Below are positions 9,394 through 17,747 of a DNA stretch of 30,861 bases, in pieces. Both the position numbers and the translations under genes were made by a program. Below the pieces are notes generated by a model. That model was not told the DNA's origin, did no database searches, and saw nothing but the letters and a program-made list of their open reading frames with translations. The first letter of the stretch is position 1; every line of letters begins with the position of its first letter. Location of the stretch: NCBI GenBank assembly GCA_002245135.1, contig NGBS01000636.1, positions 1 through 30,861 on the forward strand, in the 5' to 3' direction. This DNA is from Proteromonas lacertae (Eukaryota; Sar; Bigyra; Opalinata; Proteromonadidae).

Positions 9394-10233
9394 ATGTATA
9401 ATTTTTCATCAGCTTTTTCAATAATAATTGTTTTATTACTTTTGATAGCTAAAACAACAATAGATAAAAGTAGTTTAAAAATGTGCAAAGTTAAGAATGA
9501 TGTTAAAAGAAATAACATGGATGTATGGAAAAGAGGTAATAACATTGACTTGGGATCTAATAATGGAGATACTGTAGAATGGTTTTACATTATTATTATG
9601 TATAACATAAAGTATTCAGTTCCTTATCCTAAATTATTAGTTAATATTTCTAAAAATTTTATTACTTATATATTTGAAGCAAATCCCTTATTATGTAATA
9701 GAATATATAAAGTTGTGGAAAATATAAAAAGAAATTCAGATTTAATAAATTTCAATGTATATTGCCCTATGATTGTTAGCACATATAGTGGGATTGATGT
9801 TATGAGTATTGATAAAAATGACGTTGCTTAATCTAAATACTATGAAACTAATGTCAAATATAATCGCAAAAGAAAAAATATAACTTTGCCAGTTATAAAT
9901 ATAATTGAATTTATTATGGAAAATATACCCAAAAACGATTTTAATGTGATGAAATTCGATATTGAAGGAGAAGAACATTATATTATTCCACATTTACTTA
10001 ATTCAAATATATTATCAAAATTTGATATACTATATTCTGAATTTCATGTTGGAAAAGAAAATAATCCAGTAAAAGAAAAGGCATATGATATATATAATGA
10101 TTTTATTAATTATACTAAACATTATGGGATAGAAGTGTATGAAGAAGAAAAGTTAAACAATTATCAAAAACTTCATCATCTTGATCTTTATAATGAATTA
10201 TTTTTGTGCAGAAATGAATATTATAAAAACTAA
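9394..10233 (+). pseudogene. FkbM-family methyltransferase with one in-frame TAA
   Basis: The N-terminal hydrophobic segment (about 4-20) is followed by the SAM-binding motif NNIDLGSNNGDTVEWF, then YIFEANPLL, as in FkbM enzymes. The second part carries VMKFDIEGEEHYIIPHLL (about 9946-9999) and ILYSEFHVG, the family's 'vKiDiEGaE.....ll....i..i..E.h' block. One frame runs from 9394 to 10233 and is broken only by a TAA at 9829-9831, between DVA and SKYYET. The product would be about 279 residues and would O-methylate a sugar hydroxyl in the secretory pathway. The stop may be a young nonsense change (CAA to TAA), a sequence error or a readthrough site. The last 43 bases lie inside the inverted repeat arm, so a truncated tail of this gene recurs at 14527-14569 on the other strand. 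Confidence 0.75.
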
Positions 10234-10884
10234 ACTATATATTTTTAATGCAGTGATTTTACAATAATTTTCAAAATTGTTGAGGTTTTTTCAAGATCAT
10301 ATTTGAAGTAAGACATTTTTAATAAAGCTATAAAAGATAAAAAATTATACAATATTGTTGTTATTTTAACTAAGAATTATAAAGTAGTAAATTAGATTGG
10401 TTGCTAATTACTTCTTATAGTGTGTATGGAAAGCTACTTTCTATACAAAGCAAGTATTTCATAGGATGAAAAAATGAGCAATTTGCATAAGGTGTAGTTA
10501 TCATCGTAATAGAATTAAGTAGTGTTAGTAAGCGTTTTAATTGTTTATACAGTCATATCAACAGTAATTGTAGTTTTTATCTTCGTATTCTAAAGTATTT
10601 TTATAGATATCTAATTAATTATTATTTGTATTATACATTGTGTTTTTAGATAGATTATTTATTTACTTGGGAAAGAAAAATATCTTACTTCAAAAGAGAG
10701 CTTGAAAAAAGCTCAAGGATTTAGCAACAAATCTCAAGTATTTTGAAAATTATCTCAAGTAAAAGCAAAATCAGTATAGTATTAATACAATACTTATTTT
10801 AATAGGGCTTATTAAAAACATAGTGGTTTTGAATAAATACTACATCACTTCAATCAGAAATTATTGTTATGGCTTATAACCGAA
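10234..10884. repeat. Spacer with a decayed TIR element (about 10250-10776)
   Basis: No gene. The left end reads TGATTTT, then AATTTTCAAAAT, TTGAGG, TTTTTTCAAG and GAAGTAAGAC. The right end (about 10668-10776) carries diverged inverted versions: TCTTACTTCAAA, CTTGAAAAAAGCTCAA, ATTTTGAAAATTAT and AAAATCA. These look like the ~70-100-bp inverted ends of a ~530-bp non-coding element. It is carried in both arms of the large inverted repeat, mirrored at about 13984-14510. Confidence 0.5.
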
Positions 10885-11859
10885 ATGCTAATAATGATAA
10901 GAATGAAATATATTTTAGATGTTTCTATTATATCCTTTATATTATTATTTATGAAGCTATTATATGTTCTTAATTACAGAATATGTATATTTGGATTAGC
11001 TTTAGATTTACCATTATCTTCCATTAAGATGTTTATTAATTCTCTAGAAGAAACTAATTATAAAGGAAAGTTAATACTTTTTCTATATAATCAATCAGGG
11101 TTTAATAATGTAAAATATTCATTTTCTTTAGATATTATAACTATAGAAAATGAATGGCCTTTTTATTCAAATAAAAACAAAAACTATCATCTTAATTATG
11201 AGTTTTTAATGGATTGTATAATTCCTAATAAGAGTTACAAGTTCAAATGGAATATTTTCAGATTCAGCTTCGTTGATTGTTGGCTGAATAAATACGTCAA
11301 TTACTACGATTATTATTTTATTTTGGATGTACGAGATACAATTTTTCAAAAGAACGTAGAAGAATATAAATATAGGAACGTTTTGTATTTAAGTGAAGAT
11401 GCAAGATTTCCATTTAGAATAAAAGATGATATAGCCAACAGAAGATGGATTAATACATATATAAAAAACTCTTCAATAGAATATTTTGTTCCACTAAATT
11501 CAGGAACAATATACGGGTATAAAAGTTGTTTTAGTAGATTTATTCATGCCTTTGTGAACTTTATTAAATCAAAATATTTAAATACTGCAGAACAGGGCAC
11601 ACTGAATTATCTATATTATTCAAAACGAATTAAAAATGTACCAATAGTAATAAACAAGAATGAAAAAGATTTAGTATATAATATGGGTATAGAGGTAATA
11701 TACAAGAAGAAATTTATTAACAAAACTTATATAATAAAAAGGAATTCTTTATACAGATACCCTAGTTTAAATGTTCCATATATTGTTCATCAGTATGATA
11801 GAGATAAAATGTATTTAAATCTTCTAGAAAATAAATTTTTAAATATTTATAATGTTTAG
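10885..11859 (+). CDS. GT-A glycosyltransferase with DxRD motif (copy 1)
   Basis: I chose the ATG at 10885; the frame extends upstream only with a TTG. It has 324 residues and a signal anchor at about 9-30. The luminal domain runs YRICIFGLALDLPL, then VNYYDYYFILDVRDTIFQ with the metal motif D-x-R-D at about 148-151. It continues with LYLSEDARFPF, PLNSGTIYGYKS and TAEQGTLNYL, where the last fills the place of the 'DQ' block of related GT-A families. The order matches GT-A enzymes that place 'D.RD..FQ' at the donor site, though I cannot name the CAZy family. It lies fully inside the inverted repeat, so an identical second gene exists at 12901-13875. The stop codon overlaps the first possible ATG (11852) of the next gene by 8 nt. 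Confidence 0.75.
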   Translation: MLIMIRMKYILDVSIISFILLFMKLLYVLNYRICIFGLALDLPLSSIKMFINSLEETNYKGKLILFLYNQSGFNNVKYSFSLDIITIENEWPFYSNKNKNYHLNYEFLMDCIIPNKSYKFKWNIFRFSFVDCWLNKYVNYYDYYFILDVRDTIFQKNVEEYKYRNVLYLSEDARFPFRIKDDIANRRWINTYIKNSSIEYFVPLNSGTIYGYKSCFSRFIHAFVNFIKSKYLNTAEQGTLNYLYYSKRIKNVPIVINKNEKDLVYNMGIEVIYKKKFINKTYIIKRNSLYRYPSLNVPYIVHQYDRDKMYLNLLENKFLNIYNV

Positions 11860-11878
11860 TTATTTGCAACTGAGTGAA

Positions 11879-12772
11879 ATGGTATTTAAATTCTTATTTA
11901 TACTTTGTATACTATATTTATATTCTACATTATTTCTTTTTATGATATATAATAATGATATTATTTATCAGTATATATTTGTCTCGTCGTATTTCAAAAA
12001 CCCTAGAATTGTAGAACATACTCATCTAGATTATATAAAATGGACTAACAACCTTTTCAATTTAATTAATAGTTCAATTATAGTATTTACTGATTATAGC
12101 TCTGAATCAGAAAATATAATAAAAGGTTTTGAAAATATAGAAGTATATAAATACAACTCTATATGGGATTTACCTTGTTACCATAATAATACAAAAAGTA
12201 TTTATGAAAAGTTACTTGAAAAAGATCCATTCAAAAAAGTTCATAACTCATTTCTGTATGCTATATATAATGCTAAGATATGGTTTTTAACTAAAGCTAC
12301 TTATTTACATAGGAGTAAGTTATATATATGGATAGATATTGGGTGTATTAGATCTGAAATTGGAATTCATAGTTTTCCAGATTTAAATAGTGTGAACTAC
12401 TTATCTAGTTTAAATTCAATGTTTTTCTTTGTAATAAATAATATTAAAATTAATAGTTACAATCACTTAACAATGACATGTAATAGACTTATTGAAGGAG
12501 GAAGCTATGGCGGTACTATTAACTCCATAAGAGAATTTAATAAACTGTTTTGGATGATTCATAATAAATTCATTCATACTAATAATTGCATTTATGATGA
12601 TCAAAATATATTACTAACTACAATAACACAAATACCTAAAAATGTATATTTATTTAACGTATATAATAAGAAACTATGTACAAATCAATTGTGGATGAAA
12701 TTTATATGCTTCTATGCTGATTATTACAAATATAAAATCAAATATGATAGAATTGATAAATACATTAAATAA
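11879..12772 (+). CDS. HtrL/YibB-like protein of glycan clusters
   Basis: I prefer the ATG at 11879; one at 11852 is also in frame but overlaps the upstream gene. The product is about 297 residues. A strong signal anchor (about 2-24) precedes YIFVSSYFK and HLDYIKWTNNLF, then SFLYAIYNAKIWFLTKA, LYIWIDIGCIRS, GGSYGGTINSIREF and YDDQNILLT. This is the order of the HtrL/YibB family: 'y.klw..K..fl...', 'fvWiDiG..R', 'GG..GG....w..f', 'DQ'. Members occur in bacterial LPS clusters and in nematodes and protists. They have a GT-A-like layout but their reaction is not established. The first ~47 coding bases lie in the repeat arm and recur, truncated, at about 12835-12881. The rest forms the single-copy spacer of the inverted repeat. 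Confidence 0.7.
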   Translation: MVFKFLFILCILYLYSTLFLFMIYNNDIIYQYIFVSSYFKNPRIVEHTHLDYIKWTNNLFNLINSSIIVFTDYSSESENIIKGFENIEVYKYNSIWDLPCYHNNTKSIYEKLLEKDPFKKVHNSFLYAIYNAKIWFLTKATYLHRSKLYIWIDIGCIRSEIGIHSFPDLNSVNYLSSLNSMFFFVINNIKINSYNHLTMTCNRLIEGGSYGGTINSIREFNKLFWMIHNKFIHTNNCIYDDQNILLTTITQIPKNVYLFNVYNKKLCTNQLWMKFICFYADYYKYKIKYDRIDKYIK

Positions 12773-12834
12773 ACTAATATGATATAATATAATTCTTTTC
12801 TTATTTTATTAACCATATATTATAATACTAGGGT
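12773..12834. other. Spacer end and duplication junction
   Basis: AT-rich sequence between the HtrL-like stop and the start of the right repeat arm. The junction at 12834/12835 is sharp: the arm begins GAATAT and no further match to the left-arm flank is seen. Confidence 0.7.
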
Positions 12835-12900
12835 GAATATAAATATAGTATACAAAGTATAAATAAGAATTTAAATACCATTTCACTCAGTTGCAAATAA

Positions 12901-13875
12901 CTAAACATTATAAATATTTAAAAATTTATTTTCTAGAAGATTTAAATACATTTTATCTCTATCATACTGATGAACAATATATGGAACATTTAAACTAGGG
13001 TATCTGTATAAAGAATTCCTTTTTATTATATAAGTTTTGTTAATAAATTTCTTCTTGTATATTACCTCTATACCCATATTATATACTAAATCTTTTTCAT
13101 TCTTGTTTATTACTATTGGTACATTTTTAATTCGTTTTGAATAATATAGATAATTCAGTGTGCCCTGTTCTGCAGTATTTAAATATTTTGATTTAATAAA
13201 GTTCACAAAGGCATGAATAAATCTACTAAAACAACTTTTATACCCGTATATTGTTCCTGAATTTAGTGGAACAAAATATTCTATTGAAGAGTTTTTTATA
13301 TATGTATTAATCCATCTTCTGTTGGCTATATCATCTTTTATTCTAAATGGAAATCTTGCATCTTCACTTAAATACAAAACGTTCCTATATTTATATTCTT
13401 CTACGTTCTTTTGAAAAATTGTATCTCGTACATCCAAAATAAAATAATAATCGTAGTAATTGACGTATTTATTCAGCCAACAATCAACGAAGCTGAATCT
13501 GAAAATATTCCATTTGAACTTGTAACTCTTATTAGGAATTATACAATCCATTAAAAACTCATAATTAAGATGATAGTTTTTGTTTTTATTTGAATAAAAA
13601 GGCCATTCATTTTCTATAGTTATAATATCTAAAGAAAATGAATATTTTACATTATTAAACCCTGATTGATTATATAGAAAAAGTATTAACTTTCCTTTAT
13701 AATTAGTTTCTTCTAGAGAATTAATAAACATCTTAATGGAAGATAATGGTAAATCTAAAGCTAATCCAAATATACATATTCTGTAATTAAGAACATATAA
13801 TAGCTTCATAAATAATAATATAAAGGATATAATAGAAACATCTAAAATATATTTCATTCTTATCATTATTAGCAT
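12901..13875 (-). CDS. GT-A glycosyltransferase with DxRD motif (copy 2, identical)
   Basis: Encodes the same protein as the gene at 10885-11859, residue for residue, including the DVRD site, LNSGTIYGYKS and AEQGTLNYL. The ATG is at 13873-13875, and 650 bp of duplicated upstream sequence come with it, so the copy should keep its promoter. It faces the HtrL-like gene tail to tail, 128 bp apart. Both copies being open supports recent origin and doubled dosage. Confidence 0.75.
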   Translation of the reverse strand: MLIMIRMKYILDVSIISFILLFMKLLYVLNYRICIFGLALDLPLSSIKMFINSLEETNYKGKLILFLYNQSGFNNVKYSFSLDIITIENEWPFYSNKNKNYHLNYEFLMDCIIPNKSYKFKWNIFRFSFVDCWLNKYVNYYDYYFILDVRDTIFQKNVEEYKYRNVLYLSEDARFPFRIKDDIANRRWINTYIKNSSIEYFVPLNSGTIYGYKSCFSRFIHAFVNFIKSKYLNTAEQGTLNYLYYSKRIKNVPIVINKNEKDLVYNMGIEVIYKKKFINKTYIIKRNSLYRYPSLNVPYIVHQYDRDKMYLNLLENKFLNIYNV

Positions 13876-14569
13876 TTCGGTTATAAGCCATAACAATAAT
13901 TTCTGATTGAAGTGATGTAGTATTTATTCAAAACCACTATGTTTTTAATAAGCCCTATTAAAATAAGTATTGTATTAATACTATACTGATTTTGCTTTTA
14001 CTTGAGATAATTTTCAAAATACTTGAGATTTGTTGCTAAATCCTTGAGCTTTTTTCAAGCTCTCTTTTGAAGTAAGATATTTTTCTTTCCCAAGTAAATA
14101 AATAATCTATCTAAAAACACAATGTATAATACAAATAATAATTAATTAGATATCTATAAAAATACTTTAGAATACGAAGATAAAAACTACAATTACTGTT
14201 GATATGACTGTATAAACAATTAAAACGCTTACTAACACTACTTAATTCTATTACGATGATAACTACACCTTATGCAAATTGCTCATTTTTTCATCCTATG
14301 AAATACTTGCTTTGTATAGAAAGTAGCTTTCCATACACACTATAAGAAGTAATTAGCAACCAATCTAATTTACTACTTTATAATTCTTAGTTAAAATAAC
14401 AACAATATTGTATAATTTTTTATCTTTTATAGCTTTATTAAAAATGTCTTACTTCAAATATGATCTTGAAAAAACCTCAACAATTTTGAAAATTATTGTA
14501 AAATCACTGCATTAAAAATATATAGTTTAGTTTTTATAATATTCATTTCTGCACAAAAATAATTCATTA
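13876..14569. repeat. Mirrored spacer with second copy of the decayed TIR element
   Basis: The inverted copy of 10191-10884: the upstream region of glycosyltransferase copy 2, the ~530-bp TIR-like element (about 13984-14510) and the last 43 bases of the FkbM gene (14527-14569). No independent gene. Confidence 0.6.
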
Positions 14570-14969
14570 AAATAAATTTTAAGCAGGTAAATGCAATAAG
14601 TAGGTATTCCTTTTCTATTTAAAACCTTTATCCCAATGTCAACTATTGTTATAAGCTTTTAAAATAATATAAAAATAAAATGTGTTTCCAGTACAGGAAC
14701 TTAAACACGACTATACGATATTAGGCCAACGAAACTATTTTGGAAAACAAAGTGTTGATTAGTAATATTGAAGAGCCAGAGGTTACGTTTATGATATTAG
14801 AATTGAAAAAAGTCTTCTTAACGCTCAACGGCGCACAACACAAATAACTCTTTCATAATATAAAAATCGAAAAACAAAAATCGAATTATATATATAAAAA
14901 TAAAGTTGATTTGTCTGAATTATTATACCTATTATTAGATCTTACTCGCTCAATTGAGCAAATAAGATT
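14570..14969. other. Spacer with a solo transposon end at 14823-14840
   Basis: Single-copy sequence right of the inverted duplication. GCTCAACGGCGCACAACA (14823-14840) is the right-hand terminus of the family that ends the element at 29070-30239 (TGTTGTGCGC... on the other strand). I see no matching left end, so only a remnant is present. No gene. Confidence 0.55.
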
Positions 14970-16095
14970 TTCAAAACAACCATATAAAGTCACTGTTAAA
15001 AAATCTCCTGTTACAAAGTCTGAAATGAAATAAATTATAACTTTGGTTAATCAATCTTTTAGTATTGGAAAAATTGCCTAAAAAATTGCTAGAACTAATA
15101 GTACTATTTGGAAGTAACTACAAAGGGTTGAAGATGGCTGTTGAACTCCGTTTGTCATAGTTGGCCATTTGTCTACCAGACACTTTTAAAACAAATTAAA
15201 TGTATATTCTTACTTATCTTGATGAAAAATTGTTACTTTTATACTTACTTTGTTATATGACCTACCTCTGCAGTATACTATTTTGTTAATATAAATAGTT
15301 TAAATATTTGCGCCGTTTGTTTTCTAGAAATATTTGAAGCAAACTGAATGTATATTTAGCTAATATAAACTAAAATCCATTAGCTGAAATGATTAGAATA
15401 TAATAATTATTAAATCTTTCTATATAAAAAAAGAAATGTAAAAATAGGCTTGAGTGAGGCTTGATTATATATTTTCTATTTTCATTTTAAATGTCTTATG
15501 ATCAACATTAAGTTATTCTAATCATTTCAGCTAATGGATTTTAGTTTATATTAGCTAAATATACATTCAGTTTGCTTCAAATATTTCTAGAAAACAAACG
15601 GCGCAAATATTCAAACTATTTATATTAACAAAATAGTATACTGCAGAGGTAGGTCATATAACAAAGTAAGTATAAAAGTAACAATTTTTCATCAAGATAA
15701 GTAAGAATATACATTTAATTTGTTTTAAAAGTGTCTGGTAGACAAATGGCCAACTATGACAAATGGTGTTCAACACAAGACAATACCATCATATACAAAA
15801 TAGTAAATATACAACAGATTATCTTCACATGAAAGGTTGGAAACCTATCAGACATCCTCTGTTTACTCTATACTTAAATCCTATTGAAAAGGTCTTGACG
15901 GCTCTTAAACACAAGATTAGTGAAGATAATAAAAATATCAAAGATTTTGGTATCCTAGAAATCTACAAAAAAATTTGGATTGAAATAATGTCAAATTTAG
16001 CCAGCACACATAAATATGCTTTTGGATATCTTGAAGCATTTATGGCATGTCTTTACAAACAAAGTGACTTAGTTTTAGATAATGACATTAAATGA
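14970..16095 (+). mobile_element. Decayed Tc1/mariner transposon interrupted by a foldback element
   Basis: Before the insertion (about 15001-15139), one frame reads SEMK, stop, IITLVNQSFSIGKIA, stop, KIARTNSTIWK, stop, LQRVEDG. This is the N-terminal helix-turn-helix of a Tc1-like transposase with three in-frame TAA codons. After the insertion, 15763-16095 encodes YTTDYLHMKGWKP, then TLYLNPIEKVLTALKHKI, the C-terminal 'W.P.SPDLNPIE..W..lK' block with the last catalytic Glu. The usual SPD is FTLY here. The ~200 residues holding the first two catalytic Asp residues are missing, so a deletion accompanied or followed the insertion of the 635-bp element. The element cannot be active. Confidence 0.75.
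15140..15774 (+). mobile_element. Foldback/MITE element, copy 1 (635 bp)
   Basis: Two inverted arms of 261 bp (15140-15400 and 15514-15774) surround a 113-bp unique centre. The ends read GTTGAACTCCGTTTGTC and, inverted, GTTGAACACCATTTGTC. Shared internal blocks include GTCTACCAGACAC and TTTGCGCCGTTTG. It has no coding capacity. It lies in the transposase remnant, and no clear target duplication is visible here. Copy 2 at 19715-20349 is the same element in reverse orientation. Confidence 0.9.
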
Positions 16096-16229
16096 ATTAG
16101 AATGATAACAAGTTAGCGTTTGAAATACTTCGAAAATTTTATAATTAAGGCTCGATCTTGACTTAATTTATTTTGTTATTAAAAAAGAGATATATAAATT
16201 TTCTTTCAAAAATATGTAATACGATGTTT
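16096..16229. other. Short spacer
   Basis: Sequence between the transposase remnant and the outer edge of the second inverted repeat. Nothing recognisable. Confidence 0.5.
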
Positions 16230-17028
16230 TTATATATGATGTATTTTATAAAACAAATAAAAACAAAAGAAAGCTAAAGAAAATGAATCGAACATTCGAG
16301 CCTAATCGAATGTTTTTTATTGCAACTACTATTATTACCTACATTAATATAATCAATAGCAATAGAAATAGCAGATAATATTCCAATATCTGATAATTGT
16401 GAATATTACTTGAAAGAATTATCATTTTCAACTTTATCATAACCAATCAAACAACAAAATCATTTCCAATTAACCATATTCCTCTTCTATTATTCAATAT
16501 AACCCTAACTGTCTAACATTAACATATGCATAGATATTACAACAATTCATTCTAAATGATTGTAAGTGTGAAAATATAGAAATACATTTTTATCAAGCCA
16601 AAAATAGTTTGTCCTTTTTCTTTCAAATTTTTAATATCATTCTAAACTTTATATTAAATATATAACATAATAGTATTACTCATTGAAAAGTATAAAATCA
16701 AATAACAAGAATAGTAAGAAATCATAAACCTTCGGTTAATTTGTTCTTTTATAGAATGATACATATAGGATTATATTGTTAATGTACATGATTTCATGAT
16801 TAGAAACACATATTACAAAAGATTTTAGCTAATAGTTACTAGAGGTAATTGTCGGTCAGTATAATTTTGAAAACCTACGACAGATAGGCTTTACAAAGTT
16901 AATGACTGATTTATATAACCCTGACATATACTAGTATTATAGAGAAAATATTTTTTATACAATATTTGTGTATTATAATATTATTTATATATTTATTTCT
17001 ATTAATTTACATTATTTATACTAATAAT
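16230..17028 (+). repeat. Second inverted duplication, left arm (~799 bp)
   Basis: The reverse complement of 23498-24296, with positions summing to 40526. At least one difference is seen (A near 16848 against C in the partner), so it is slightly diverged. Its inner end (16966-17028) is a truncated copy of the first ~63 bases of the fucosyltransferase-like frame and then stops abruptly. This arm is therefore the derived copy. Confidence 0.93.
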
Positions 17029-17747
17029 CACTGAAGCTTGAGTTGTATTGGAGAATATTACAACTTTGAGTTTATATGTGAGAATCTACATTCATATGAA
17101 AATCATTCTCAGAAAGATTCAATTTTATATGTAGCTGAAGTGGTTATCTCAATATAATTAAATTATTAAACAATCCTTTTTTAACCTAAATAGGAACTTG
17201 TAGTTGATTTAATTTAATAATTATCTTTTGTATTTATTTTTCATCTTTTTCTTCAGTTTGGAAGTCTTTCCACATAAAAAGACACTTCCTTATGAAGCAA
17301 ATACAAAATTATTACTAAAGTTATAAAGATTTTCATAATGATTAGAATCATTATGATTATTTAAATTTCTACAGAAAAAAGTTCTTTCTCATTGAGTAAA
17401 TTATAAAAATTAATAAGAAGAAAATGAAAATTATACATTAAAATAAAGTGAAATATGTAAATTACTTAATTCCTGTTTAACTGATACTACTCATTTAGAA
17501 AACTCCTTTATTATGTTATAGGTTTGTATCTGATGAAAGTATCAGTTATTAGATATTATTTGATTAGAAAGTAAATATGAACATTGTTTGATAAGAAAGT
17601 CATATATTCAAAGGATTACCATTGTAAAATCAGATATATTCAACTCTATCACTGTATTGGGAGATAAAAATAGAGTTATGTTTCAAAAAGCTGAATAAAT
17701 ATAAACATTACTATAAAAACAGATTCATTTAGAGTCTCTGTCGAAGA
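17029..17747. other. Gene-free spacer downstream of the acyltransferase
   Basis: AT-rich spacer without an open frame. A perfect 10-bp inverted repeat with a 2-bp centre, CATAATGATT/AATCATTATG, lies at about 17335-17356. It could form the 3' hairpin of a transcript, but nothing ties it to the neighbouring gene. Confidence 0.5.

Larger units (their letters stand above)
10191..11925 (+). repeat. Inverted duplication, left arm (1,735 bp)
   Basis: The reverse complement of 12835-14569. Paired positions always sum to 24760 at both ends and at the coding region. The 331 codons of the contained glycosyltransferase frame translate identically in both arms, and I saw no difference where I compared bases. 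The arm starts inside the 3' end of the FkbM gene and stops inside the 5' end of the HtrL-like gene. This copy keeps both flanking genes whole, so it is the source copy. Confidence 0.95.
12835..14569 (-). repeat. Inverted duplication, right arm (1,735 bp)
   Basis: The mirror of 10191-11925. It carries truncated ends of two genes whose full copies flank the left arm: the HtrL-like start at 12835-12908 and the FkbM tail at 14527-14569. This is therefore the derived copy. The apparent identity of the arms points to a recent event or to gene conversion. A palindromic assembly error is the technical alternative. Confidence 0.95.

Noticed and set aside
9742-9993. Minus-strand frame within the FkbM gene
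   Set aside because: Lies opposite the SAM-methyltransferase frame, which carries clear family motifs.
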